NCBI RefSeq assembly: GCF_900142415.1
Contig: NZ_FRAU01000007.1
Location: 1-64,000, forward strand
Length of the DNA: 64,000 bases
Source of the DNA: Rhodothermus profundi
GTDB taxonomy: Bacteria; Bacteroidota; Rhodothermia; Rhodothermales; Rhodothermaceae
Direction of reading: 5' to 3'
The notes under the pieces: model-generated
Told to the model about the DNA's origin: nothing
Databases searched by the model: none
Seen by the model: only the letters and a program-made list of their open reading frames with translations
Program-made: the position numbers and the translations under genes
Shown here: positions 54,039 to 63,195 of the stretch, one piece after another
How positions within the stretch are numbered: the first letter of the stretch is position 1
Layout: the number at the start of each line of letters is the position of its first letter

Positions 54039-55303
54039 TCGAAGTCGGTGTTGAGCCGAAAGCGAGCGATGCGGTTGTTGCCGGTATCGGCCACGTATAC
54101 GATGCGTCGATCGTAGGCCACGCCCTGGGGATTGTTGAACTGACGGGAGCCATCGCCCCGTCCTCCGAACGATACGACTACCGGCTTCGTGCTGGCTGCC
54201 CCGGCCGGCGGGGCGACCCCTTCGACGCCTGCGGCGGTGAACACAAACAGGCTGTCCTTACAGGCATCCAGCACAAACAGGTAGTTGGTGCCATCGGCCG
54301 CAAAGGCCAGGTCCGATGGGCAGGCAAACTTGAAGTCCTCATACAGAAAGCCGTCGCCCCGGGTGGTGTCGCCCACCACCTGGATTTTGTCGGCATCGGG
54401 CCGGTATTCGATGCCATCCGGTGTTTCGACGGCGCGGATTGAGAGCACGGCGTAGCGCAGCCGTTCTCCCTCAGGGGGCGTCTGCGCGATGTAAAAGTCC
54501 CGGGTGAACGGGAACGTGGTGCGCTGGGGAGGATGGACGAACGTCAGCACGTCGGAAGGATTGATGGCGCTCCGCAGACTGGGCTGACGCGGATTGAGCG
54601 TCACGAGGGCCTGCGTGTTGATGCCGTCTGGCGTGAATTCCAGGATCGTGTTGTGCGGCAGAATCACCGACGCCGGATCGTTGACCGGTCCGCGCCGGGC
54701 CACGTAGATCGAATTGTCGGCCAGCACGGCTACCCCAGTAAATTCGACCTGTTCATCCGTAGGAATGGGATCCGGTCGGTTCAGCTTCCGGGAGCGGTCA
54801 TCAAACGGATGCCAGATGATGTCTACCAGCCGGGGGTTCCCGGTTGGGATGCCTGCGTAGTGCAGCACGACCGGCAGGTTCCAGGTGCGGCCGCCGATGG
54901 TGGTGTCGCGCCGGGCGGTCACGTACACGTGCAGGCGCCGGTCCTGAATGACCGAGGTTGCGCCTCCCGGAATCGGAATGAACGCAGCGGGTCGGCCGGC
55001 CTGGTCCAGCACGTGGAGGCCCCGGGCGTCCACCACGTAAATAAACGTGTCGAAGCCCACGTACACGTCGCGCGGGGCTTCCAGTGGCGCGCCGTCCCCG
55101 CCCAGCGTGTAAAACGGGAAGAGCGGCACGTACTCCACTTCGCGCAGCAGGCCGGGCTCGGTGCGGCCCACGCGAAAAATTTCCTCCGTGGTTGGATCCT
55201 GTTTGCTCCCTAGCAACGCATCGCACCCGACAAGCAGCAATCCCACCCCGAGAAGGAGTGGCGCTACGTTAGCGAACAACGTGCGGTATCCCGGCATGCT
55301 CAT
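54035..55303 (-). CDS. NHL-repeat-like beta-propeller lipoprotein
   Basis: A 422-residue lipoprotein (lipobox LLLVGC) with propeller-type repeats (PRDVYVGFDTFIYVVDARGLHVLDQAGRPAAFIPIPGG; NLPVVLHYAGIP; CPSDLAFAADGTNYLFVLDACKDSLFVFTAAG; FNNPQGVAYDRRIVYVADTGNNRIARF). The last two match NHL repeats. It probably sits on the outer membrane and serves as a binding or scaffold protein. It overlaps both neighbours by four bases, so it is made with the PorV-like protein and the nuclease. Confidence 0.82.
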   Translation of the reverse strand: MSMPGYRTLFANVAPLLLGVGLLLVGCDALLGSKQDPTTEEIFRVGRTEPGLLREVEYVPLFPFYTLGGDGAPLEAPRDVYVGFDTFIYVVDARGLHVLDQAGRPAAFIPIPGGATSVIQDRRLHVYVTARRDTTIGGRTWNLPVVLHYAGIPTGNPRLVDIIWHPFDDRSRKLNRPDPIPTDEQVEFTGVAVLADNSIYVARRGPVNDPASVILPHNTILEFTPDGINTQALVTLNPRQPSLRSAINPSDVLTFVHPPQRTTFPFTRDFYIAQTPPEGERLRYAVLSIRAVETPDGIEYRPDADKIQVVGDTTRGDGFLYEDFKFACPSDLAFAADGTNYLFVLDACKDSLFVFTAAGVEGVAPPAGAASTKPVVVSFGGRGDGSRQFNNPQGVAYDRRIVYVADTGNNRIARFRLNTDFE

Positions 55304-56367
55304 AACTCCAGGTTAAGCCCCACGCGGTGCACTGTACCGAGCCGTTCCAGATGTTGAAAGCCATAATCGAAGCGCGCCCGCAGACCCGTCACCAGTTCGG
55401 GCAGCCAGAACCCCACCCCCAGCGATGGCGTGCGAAATTCTTCAACACCAAATCGATAGCCTATTCGTACCATCAAAGTGTGATTCCAGGCATACTCAGC
55501 GCCCACGTTGAAGCTTTCGGCGTTGTCGTTCGGATTGGTAAGCTGGCCCAGCAGCACCAATCGATGTTGTGGATGATTCCGCAGCAAGGTGTAGCTGACG
55601 CCCAGTAAAAAGGTGGTGGGCGGCGTAATCGTTTCGAACTCCGTTTCGATCAACACTCCCCGTTTAGGCGTGGTGGCAATGGTCTTTGCATCCGCAGGGG
55701 CTTTGGCAACAGCGCTGGTTCGGTCGATTACCGGCCGCGCCAGCCGCCCTCGGGGACGTCCATCAAACCCAAAGTGTCGGATCGCGACCGCCATCTGCAC
55801 GCCTGTATCGCCCACCCGATAGAAAATGCCCAGGTCAAACACCAGGGTCTGGGTTACCAGTTCGGCCACACTCTCGCGCACGTAGCGGGCCGTTATGCCA
55901 TAGCTGAACAGATCGGTGAGCGGCTGCGCCACGCTCACTCCCAGCGCCAGGTCGCGGAAACGAAACGTCTCGCCGGTACCATACGGCTCAAATTCAGTTG
56001 TTACCGGCATCTCGCCCGAGTCGAGCGTTTGCAGGCTCAGTCCCAGGGTTACCCCTCCCCAACCGAGCGGGTAGATTAATGACAGGTAGTCGAGCCGAAT
56101 GTCTACAAAGTAGGCTGTGTGCCCAACACCTACCTGCACGTTTTCGAGCTGAGCCGCCAGCGCCGGGTTCCAGAACAGTGCAGACGCATCGAATGCCCCG
56201 GCCGCCACGGTCTCGCCCAGCGCAGCCGAGCGGGCGTCCACGGCAATCTTCAAAAACTGGAAGCCTGACGTGCCGGCCCGATCCCGTCCATAGGAGGGCA
56301 TGAGTTGGGCTCGGGCTTCTCCGAGCCCGCCAAACAACAGGGCCAGCACCAGATAAATCCGTGTCAT
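55300..56367 (-). CDS. PorV/PorQ-family outer-membrane protein
   Basis: A 355-residue outer-membrane barrel with signal peptide MTRIYLVLALLFGGLGEARAQ. The diagnostic N-terminal block is GTSGFQFLKIAVDARSAALGETVAAGAFDASALFWNPALAA, then VGHTAYFVDIRLDYLSLIYPLGWGGVTLGLS, as in PorV/PorQ proteins, which in the type IX system shuttle substrates to the attachment complex. Start 56367 is preferred to 56394 because it avoids overlap with the TonB receptor. Its place beside T9SS-tailed proteins suggests an accessory or paralogous PorV for them. Confidence 0.87.
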   Translation of the reverse strand: MTRIYLVLALLFGGLGEARAQLMPSYGRDRAGTSGFQFLKIAVDARSAALGETVAAGAFDASALFWNPALAAQLENVQVGVGHTAYFVDIRLDYLSLIYPLGWGGVTLGLSLQTLDSGEMPVTTEFEPYGTGETFRFRDLALGVSVAQPLTDLFSYGITARYVRESVAELVTQTLVFDLGIFYRVGDTGVQMAVAIRHFGFDGRPRGRLARPVIDRTSAVAKAPADAKTIATTPKRGVLIETEFETITPPTTFLLGVSYTLLRNHPQHRLVLLGQLTNPNDNAESFNVGAEYAWNHTLMVRIGYRFGVEEFRTPSLGVGFWLPELVTGLRARFDYGFQHLERLGTVHRVGLNLEL

Positions 56368-56371
56368 CGGC

Positions 56372-59290
56372 TCAGAACACATACGAAATACCAAACATCA
56401 CATGACGCGGCGGCAGGAAACGCGCCGGATTGAACGGAGGCAACCCGCTCGTGGTCGGGTCCTCGTACCGAGGGTCCCGCACATTGATGGGGACATCGAA
56501 GTCTCGGTTGCCCCGTAACTTCGTAAAGTCGGTTTTTCGGGGATCGACGTCAGGGTAGGCCTTTCCGGTTACCGGATTGATAATCACGCTATTTTTCTGG
56601 TTAAACAGATTAGTAATTTCGACCGAAAGCTCCAGGTCATTGCCGCCCAGTTGGATGCGGCGTCGCAGCACCAGATCGAACCACCACCAGGGCGCTCCGA
56701 TGCGGCTGTAGCGAGCGGCCGGATCCGAGACGATCTCATAGATCGGGCGCCAGTTTGGCTCGCCCGTAAACGGATTCGTCTGGTAGCCTTTGAATTCGGC
56801 CGGGGTGTAGCGCTGGCCACTGCGGAAGGTGGTAGAAAGAAACAGTTGCAGCCGGTTCAGTCCGGGGAGCCCCAGCAGCGGTCTGGGGCGGTCGTACGTA
56901 AGCGTAACGCTTGCTTTCAGGTCGAGCGGTCGGTCCCAGGCCAGTGGTGTTTCAAAGGTATTTTCGATGTCGCCCCGGGCCAGGAATTGGACCAGCGCAT
57001 CGTTGTTGGTCGAGCTCAGCCCGGTAGCGCGGGAAAACGAGCCGGCCAGTTGTCCCAGGAACCAGTTGCCGATGCGCTTTAGATAGCTGAGCTCCAGGCC
57101 GCGCACGCGGGCAAAATCCCCGTTGATGCGGAAGGCCCGCACGGTTTCGCGGCCGGTCGGATCTCGAATGATTACATTTTCAATGGTGATAAAATCGAAT
57201 TTGTCTCGCCAGAAGGCCGTTACGCTCAGCACATCGTTGCTGGTGACCTGGTAGCGGAGGCCCAGTTCGTAGGAGATATCTACCTCTGGGTTTAGATTTG
57301 GATTGCCCAGATCGGCAAAGAACGAACGGTCCTGGTAGAACGGGTCCAGGCCCGCATAGACAAAAGTGGGATGGGGCAGTCGGGTTGAGCGTCCGTAGTT
57401 AAAAAAGAGCACCTGGTTTTCGCGAATGGGGAACGACACGCGCAGGCGAGGCAGCAGGAAAAACTTGGTGCGGAGTCCAAAGAACGGTACGGTATCCTCC
57501 TTGTAGGCCTGGCGTACCGTTTCCAGGATAGGAGCGCGCGGGTCGTCAACGAGCCGGTCTACGTACCGGCCGGGCGACCACCATTCGAGCCGGAGCCCGG
57601 CGTTCAGGATGAGGCCTCGGTAGCGCACCTGGCCTGTGGTAAAGAGGGCGCCCCGGCGTGGTTTGACGCGCCAGATGTCGGCGCTCTCGCCCAGACGTCC
57701 GGTAGCCTCAGCTTCTTCCGAGCCAATGGGTGCTCCCACCCAGGGTCGAATGATGTCGATCCACTGGTAGTCGTTGAATTTTAGCTCCAGGCCGGCATTC
57801 AGCCGCCGGTTGCGATCTGTCGAGAACAGGGTGTAGGTAGCCAGTAGCGTCCACTCTTCGGCAAAGTGGTCGTGGAAGCGCGTAGCGATGCCGCCGTTGT
57901 TGAAGAGTCCGGGGCCGGGCAGAACGAACAGGGCATTCGGGTCGAAGGGCTGGCCATTTTCGTCCACAAAGATGGTGGCCGGATAGGTAACGATGCTTCG
58001 CGGATCCAGCTCGGTGGTGACGGCGCGGGGCCGCCAGCGGCGTCCGTTTGCATCGGCCCGCAGCCGCGTAAAGAGGCGGCTGACCTGGATTTCGTAAAAG
58101 GAGCGTTCGTTGATTACATGCGAGGCCTTCACATAGGCCAACACATTGTCATGCGCAAACGTGTTAGCATTTTCCGGCTGCAGGATAAAAGCATACTGAA
58201 AGCCCGGGGCTACCACCGCTTCGTTGCCTGTTACCTGCAACATGCGCGTGTTCTGGTTGACGGTCAGCGAGCGTTGATAGGCAGCCTGCAATTTCAGTCC
58301 GGGCCAGGGCGTGTAGGTCAGCTTCAAAAAGCCGTTCCAGCGGTTGCCTGTGCGCGGCAGCAGGAAGTTCCACTTGACCAGAGAGGAACGGATAGAGTCC
58401 GGATCTGACACCTGGCGGGTAAACCCATCGGAAAGTTGAACCTGGCCGGCGACAAAAAAGCGCAGCCGACTGGTGCCGAGCGGTCCGCCTAGCGTTAGCT
58501 CGTAGATATCTTCGCGGAAATTACTATCCCAGTTTTCGTTTAGCCGGCCAAAGTTGTCTCGCTTGTGCGTGAAGCTCCCGGAAAGGCGCTCGCCCCCTTC
58601 GCGGGTTCGAATGGAGACGACGCCCGAGGTGACATCGCCGTAGCGGGCATCCAGTCCGCCTGTGATGACCTCCACCTCCTGGAAGGCATTTGTGCCCAGA
58701 TCGAGCCCGAAGCCGGTGCCAGCCAGTGGATCACGGGCTGAGACGCCATCCACGTAATAGCCTGTCTCATAGGCGCGGCCTCCGCGAATGTACAGACCGG
58801 TCGGGTCCTGCAACACACCGGCTTGCTGGCCTACTACTTCCTGGACGGAACGCAATGGCGCGGCTTCGATCTGCTCGCGCGAAACGATATAAGCACTCGA
58901 TGATTGCTCGACATCTACCAGAGGGCGCTCTCCCACGATAACCACTTCCTCACCCACTACGACCTGTTCCCGCAGCGTGATGTCCAGCATGGTCGTCTCC
59001 CCATCTCGCACGCGCACACCGGTAAAGAGCTTTGTCTCGAAGCCCACATAGGAGACGCGCACCGAGTATTCGCCGGGGCGCAGCCCGTCAATTCGAAAAC
59101 GTCCTTCCAGATCCGTGGCTGCGCCGAACGCAGTGCCCACTACGATCACGTTCACACCGGGCAGCGGCTCGCCATACTCGTCACGCACAGTACCCGCAAT
59201 GCTACCCTGCGCCCGGGCCAGCTCCATGCTGCTTGCCCAGACGACAAGCAACAGCAAAGCTGTCCTGAATCCTGAAACGCTCCGATTCAT
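56372..59290 (-). CDS. TonB-dependent receptor-like protein
   Basis: A 972-residue outer-membrane receptor. A signal peptide (ALLLLVVWASSMELARAQ) is followed by a carboxypeptidase-D-like domain (SIAGTVRDEYGEPLPGVNVIVVGTAFGAATDLEGRFRIDGLRPGEYSVRVSYVGFE), then the plug (SSAYIVSREQIEAAPLRSVQEVVGQQAGVLQDPTGLYIRGGRAYETGYYVDGV; LDARYGDVTSGVVSIRTREGG) and a long barrel ending in PRHVMFGISYVF. It overlaps the lipoprotein gene by four bases and is followed by the PorV-like gene after four. It may act as import receptor or as an assembly partner for the secreted proteins of the operon. Confidence 0.93.
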   Translation of the reverse strand: MNRSVSGFRTALLLLVVWASSMELARAQGSIAGTVRDEYGEPLPGVNVIVVGTAFGAATDLEGRFRIDGLRPGEYSVRVSYVGFETKLFTGVRVRDGETTMLDITLREQVVVGEEVVIVGERPLVDVEQSSSAYIVSREQIEAAPLRSVQEVVGQQAGVLQDPTGLYIRGGRAYETGYYVDGVSARDPLAGTGFGLDLGTNAFQEVEVITGGLDARYGDVTSGVVSIRTREGGERLSGSFTHKRDNFGRLNENWDSNFREDIYELTLGGPLGTSRLRFFVAGQVQLSDGFTRQVSDPDSIRSSLVKWNFLLPRTGNRWNGFLKLTYTPWPGLKLQAAYQRSLTVNQNTRMLQVTGNEAVVAPGFQYAFILQPENANTFAHDNVLAYVKASHVINERSFYEIQVSRLFTRLRADANGRRWRPRAVTTELDPRSIVTYPATIFVDENGQPFDPNALFVLPGPGLFNNGGIATRFHDHFAEEWTLLATYTLFSTDRNRRLNAGLELKFNDYQWIDIIRPWVGAPIGSEEAEATGRLGESADIWRVKPRRGALFTTGQVRYRGLILNAGLRLEWWSPGRYVDRLVDDPRAPILETVRQAYKEDTVPFFGLRTKFFLLPRLRVSFPIRENQVLFFNYGRSTRLPHPTFVYAGLDPFYQDRSFFADLGNPNLNPEVDISYELGLRYQVTSNDVLSVTAFWRDKFDFITIENVIIRDPTGRETVRAFRINGDFARVRGLELSYLKRIGNWFLGQLAGSFSRATGLSSTNNDALVQFLARGDIENTFETPLAWDRPLDLKASVTLTYDRPRPLLGLPGLNRLQLFLSTTFRSGQRYTPAEFKGYQTNPFTGEPNWRPIYEIVSDPAARYSRIGAPWWWFDLVLRRRIQLGGNDLELSVEITNLFNQKNSVIINPVTGKAYPDVDPRKTDFTKLRGNRDFDVPINVRDPRYEDPTTSGLPPFNPARFLPPRHVMFGISYVF

Positions 59291-60918
59291 CGCTCTGGGA
59301 AACCAAGGCTCCGCAGCAACAACATAATGGCCTGGCGGCCAGCATCTGGATCGCCGTCGGCTCCGATCAGCACCGGCTCTCCCGTGAGCTCGTTCACCAG
59401 CGGCAGCCCAAAAAGGGCTACGCGAGCATCGGCACTGATGGATGCAACGGTACGGGGATGGGGCCAGCGCCCACGACGGCCTCTGCGACTTAGATACTGA
59501 TAGTCGGCTTCATACAGGGGAACGATTGTTGCACCTTCTGCAAAGTAGGGCAGCTCGTTGATAAAAAACCGATTGCTTTGCAGCGGAGGCAGTACGGTTG
59601 ATACGCCTGGAGGAGTATTTACCGGCGTAATAGCAGCTCCACTGGCCAGCTCCAACCGTCGCACTGTGTCGGGCAGTACAAGCAGGTCGCTGAGCGGCAA
59701 CAGTAAGATAGCCGGATTGCCCAGGTTTGCTGCAGGATCACGCGGCTGGGTTACGGGGCTATGCACCAGGATGCGCCCGCCCTGCTCGAAGAACAGATCC
59801 ATTACTGCCGCCGCGTACGGCAGATTGTTACCTACAATGCTATTGACCGTCGCCGTTGATACCCAGTAGATGTAGTCCCAGAGCGCCAGCGTCTGGCGCA
59901 GTGTTGGATCAGGCACCGGTGGCAACGCGTCCGAACGGGGCGTATTGCCGGCTGATCCGGTCACGTACGGCTGCGACAGATCCCACTCATCAATGGGCAT
60001 TCCGGGCGGCAGAAAGTCGCGCAAAATTGCCCGATGATAGGCCATTACAACGGTCCCGGTAGCCTTTCGGTAATCGTTGACCAGCAGCACCCGGCTCCGG
60101 GGTTTTTTGACAAACCAGGTATACCGGGCCAGTGCGCTGCTTGTATCAGCCAGGTCAACAGCCCGTACGTAGAAAGTATTTTCGGCATCCAGCCGAAGCC
60201 CCGGCACTTCGATAGTTGTCGACCGGAAGGCGCGGCCCGTATAGACCCGGGCCGTCGCTTCGGTCTGCGTGGGATTGTCCCGGTCAACGTTCGCCACAAA
60301 GGTTACAAAATCGACGTCGGGCGGCAGGGCCACGAACTGCGTTGAATCGTTGAAGCTGACTTCAATGCGCGCCAGATTGACAGCTCCGTCTGGATCTTCG
60401 GCCTGCCAGCTAAAGGAAAAGATCGGAAACGTAGTGTCAGGCGGCAGTTCAAAACTGATCAGGCGGATCTCCGGCGGAGAATTGCGAATCGGGAAAACCG
60501 TACGCGCAGGGGTAGGATCGGCCAGCCCTTCGTTATCGATAGCCCGCACTTCGAACACCACGTTAGCCGTAGCGCGGCCCGGCGGAATGGGCAACAGAAT
60601 GAGCGAATCGTTGCGGACCGTTCGGACCCACAAGGCCTCGGTTGGCACGGCAGCCGCATCATAATAGCGGAATTCGTAGGCCGCTACATAGCCATCTGGA
60701 TCGTCGCCCGTCCAGGATACGTAGACCGTGCTAACAAGCCGCTCTTCGTCTGCCAGGTTATCGACGAGGGAGCTGTCGCGCACGCTCAGGTAGGTCTCGG
60801 GGGGCAGGTTGGGCAGCGGCTCTCCGGTAAATCCGGCATCGCAACCGGTCATCACCCCGCCGAGCAGGATACTCACTACCAGTGTTCGCAAAAGGGACGT
60901 CACGGCCTCCTGCACCAT
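59287..60918 (-). CDS. Large lipoprotein with beta-sandwich repeats and C-terminal alpha/beta domain
   Basis: A 543-residue lipoprotein (lipobox GVMTGC). The N-terminal half has two fibronectin/immunoglobulin-like units (VSTVYVSWTGDDPDGYVAAYEFRYYD; FPIFSFSWQAEDPDGAVNLARIEVSFND). The C-terminal half (from about 290, RVLLVNDYRKATG...) resembles a Rossmann or glutamine-amidotransferase-like fold, a weak call. The frame reaches 60972 through a strong hairpin, but the signal peptide lies directly after ATG 60918, so that start is used. The TonB receptor gene overlaps its end by four bases. Confidence 0.75.
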   Translation of the reverse strand: MVQEAVTSLLRTLVVSILLGGVMTGCDAGFTGEPLPNLPPETYLSVRDSSLVDNLADEERLVSTVYVSWTGDDPDGYVAAYEFRYYDAAAVPTEALWVRTVRNDSLILLPIPPGRATANVVFEVRAIDNEGLADPTPARTVFPIRNSPPEIRLISFELPPDTTFPIFSFSWQAEDPDGAVNLARIEVSFNDSTQFVALPPDVDFVTFVANVDRDNPTQTEATARVYTGRAFRSTTIEVPGLRLDAENTFYVRAVDLADTSSALARYTWFVKKPRSRVLLVNDYRKATGTVVMAYHRAILRDFLPPGMPIDEWDLSQPYVTGSAGNTPRSDALPPVPDPTLRQTLALWDYIYWVSTATVNSIVGNNLPYAAAVMDLFFEQGGRILVHSPVTQPRDPAANLGNPAILLLPLSDLLVLPDTVRRLELASGAAITPVNTPPGVSTVLPPLQSNRFFINELPYFAEGATIVPLYEADYQYLSRRGRRGRWPHPRTVASISADARVALFGLPLVNELTGEPVLIGADGDPDAGRQAIMLLLRSLGFPER

Positions 60919-60926
60919 AATCTGTC

Positions 60927-60961
60927 GGGTGGGCAGCGGCTCTAAGAGCCGCTGCCCACCC
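60927..60961 (-). other. Strong intercistronic hairpin
   Basis: A perfect 16-base stem (GGGTGGGCAGCGGCTC and complement) with loop TTA, between the secreted-protein stop at 60972 and the lipoprotein start at 60918. It has no T-run, so it is more likely a transcript-stability or attenuation element than a terminator. Confidence 0.7.
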
Positions 60962-60971
60962 GGCCAACCCA

Positions 60972-63164
60972 TTACTTCATACGGACGATCATGCGCGTCG
61001 CCGTACCCGCCTCTGTGGTCAGGCGCACCACATAAAGCCCGTTCGACAGATGCCGGCCGTCTAGCTTCACCTCATGCATGCCGGCTGGCTGCACGCCGTC
61101 GACCACTACGGCCACCCGGCGGCCCAGCAGGTCAAACACCTCCAGCCGGACGGGTCCGGTCTGGGGCAGCGTGTAACGCAGCGTGGTAACGTCGGCAAAG
61201 GGGTTGGGATAGTTCGGTGCCAGCGCAAAGGTGGCCGGTAGCGCCTCGCCCGGATCTACATCCGTGATGGTGCCAATATCCGTGGCCGGATCTTCGGGCA
61301 CGAGCTTGTACTCGCCGAACGAGTACCACCAGATCCCCTGGATGAACGCGAGCTGGTCGCCAGCCTGAAAGGTGCTTGCCGCAAAGTCTCTGGGAATAGC
61401 TGCCGAGCGGTCGTCGGCCTTTACCTTGTTTTCTGCGGTTCCATCTGAGGAAAAAGACCACTCTCCATAGCCTTCATCCGGATTAATAATGGTAACGTTC
61501 TCAAAGCGCACAAGCATTCCTTCATGCGCTTCGGCTATGGCTGGATCGACCAGATCGTTTGTGGTCATTAGCTTGTAGCCCAGAAAATCACCCGTGCTTG
61601 TTTTCGTAAAGACCACACTGTCCAGCTCGGTTACCCCGAACCGCTCCCGGATATGGGCCCGGGTGATGTGCAGCCGGTCACCCCGCTGCAGCGTATCCCG
61701 GACCGTCGAGGGCAGGTTCAGCAGAATCCCCGACCACGGTCCCAGATTCGCATCGTCCTGCACGGCTACCATCCCCGAAATAGCCGGCTGACTTTGCACG
61801 ACAACGTTCAGGTTCATGTCCGTCGTAACCCCGACAAACGGACTGCCTCCCGGCCCACCGGTAGGCGTTTCCTGGACGTGAGCTACCTGCGTGATTCCAT
61901 TGTAGAGGACGCGGTAGTACTGATCGTCTGAGCGCACGCGCGCCCCTGTATTGTCCTCCGCCTCTATCCAATAGACCACAAAATCTCCATCTGGCGCTGC
62001 CGGAATGTCGGCCTGATAAAGCGCCAGCGTGCCCTGTCCTGTCTTCGCAGCGGCCGGAGCAGCCTGGACGATCTGGGTGTCGGGTTGCGAACTGGTATAG
62101 TAGTGCAGCTCTACTTTTGCAAGCTGTCGGTTCGGGTCAGGCGTCACATTAAAGGTAACGGTTACCGGTGCATTGCCCGGGACAAAGGTAGGACGGCTGA
62201 CGTCGGAAATGGCTGGTGGCGACTCAAGCACTTCCAGGTCGGTATCTTCAAAAGGTGCCAGTTTCAGCATGGCACCGGGCGGAACCGCTCCCAGATCAAA
62301 CGCTTCGAACGTACCCCGGAAGACCACAAAGCCCTGCACGTTGATCAGCGCCCCGGGCGGTGGTGGCCGGAACGGATCGCCGGGATCCCGGCGGTTGTAT
62401 TCGGCGGGATAGCCAGCACGGTCGTTCCGGAAGCGCAGTGAGATGTCGTCCGCCTGCACAAAAGTCTGACCGTTGTCGCTCGAAAATAGCCAGTTGGGCC
62501 GTCCCTGGTCCGCCAGCGTGCTGCGCAGGATGGTAGCGCTTTCGATTCGGACGTACTGGTTATTCAGCCGGGCGAAATTATCCCAGTTCACCTGCACTTT
62601 GCCGGTGGCCATGTTCATATTCAAATCGGCTGTAGTAACCACCACCGGATCGAGCAGGCTGTCGGGCAACCCCAGCGTAGTGTAGTGCCCTTTGAACTCA
62701 ATGCTGATAGGCGTCAACTGAATCGTATGGCCAAAGTAGGTCACCACCGCCGTGAAGGTGGCCACGTCCCCTTTGGTCAGGTTCTTCAGCCCTGTCGTTT
62801 CGTAGGAGCCGTCCACAATCTGGATGGTCATGCCATCTTTGCCCTGGGAGATGGCAGCCGTGTCGCGCACGAACACATGCAGGCGCGAAGGCACATTATC
62901 CTGGTTTAGACTGGCCAGCCCCGAGTTAAGCGGGTCGCTCATGACCACGCCTGTGAACCGTACTGTATCGCCGGTCAGTGGCGAGCGAATCAAGCTTTGA
63001 ATGCGGCTGATATCAAGGTTGGCGCCTAACTGCTTGAGCAGGGCCAGACTGTCGGGGTGAATCTGGTTAATCTCCCGCACGGTTACGTCTTTGATTTGAG
63101 CACGAGCTGGCAGCATCAGCCCGATGCCCAGCATCAGCAGCATGAATGTAGCAATGCGTTGCAT
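60972..63164 (-). CDS. Large secreted protein with OB-fold-like modules and T9SS sorting domain
   Basis: A 730-residue exported protein. Signal peptide MQRIATFMLLMLGIGLMLPARAQ. Two or more beta-barrel modules resembling OB-folds or DUF5689-type domains are seen (SPLTGDTVRFTGVVMSDPLNSG...GDVATFTAVVTYFG; SGMVAVQDDANLGPWSGILLNLPS...RGDRLHITRAHIRERFGVTELD). The end is a classic type A sorting domain (FALAPNYPNPFADVTTLRYTLPQTGPVRLEVFDLLGRRVAVVVDG...GLYVVRL). It is presumably exported by the type IX system and fixed to the surface. The function is unknown; it lies in the same operon as the EEP nuclease. Confidence 0.85.
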   Translation of the reverse strand: MQRIATFMLLMLGIGLMLPARAQIKDVTVREINQIHPDSLALLKQLGANLDISRIQSLIRSPLTGDTVRFTGVVMSDPLNSGLASLNQDNVPSRLHVFVRDTAAISQGKDGMTIQIVDGSYETTGLKNLTKGDVATFTAVVTYFGHTIQLTPISIEFKGHYTTLGLPDSLLDPVVVTTADLNMNMATGKVQVNWDNFARLNNQYVRIESATILRSTLADQGRPNWLFSSDNGQTFVQADDISLRFRNDRAGYPAEYNRRDPGDPFRPPPPGALINVQGFVVFRGTFEAFDLGAVPPGAMLKLAPFEDTDLEVLESPPAISDVSRPTFVPGNAPVTVTFNVTPDPNRQLAKVELHYYTSSQPDTQIVQAAPAAAKTGQGTLALYQADIPAAPDGDFVVYWIEAEDNTGARVRSDDQYYRVLYNGITQVAHVQETPTGGPGGSPFVGVTTDMNLNVVVQSQPAISGMVAVQDDANLGPWSGILLNLPSTVRDTLQRGDRLHITRAHIRERFGVTELDSVVFTKTSTGDFLGYKLMTTNDLVDPAIAEAHEGMLVRFENVTIINPDEGYGEWSFSSDGTAENKVKADDRSAAIPRDFAASTFQAGDQLAFIQGIWWYSFGEYKLVPEDPATDIGTITDVDPGEALPATFALAPNYPNPFADVTTLRYTLPQTGPVRLEVFDLLGRRVAVVVDGVQPAGMHEVKLDGRHLSNGLYVVRLTTEAGTATRMIVRMK

Positions 63165-63195
63165 GGCAGTCGGGGTTTTGGTGGTGGTTAGGGGG

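Noticed and set aside
60919-60972. Longer start of the lipoprotein (ATG at 60972)
   Set aside because: It would translate through the hairpin and bury the signal peptide behind 18 residues.
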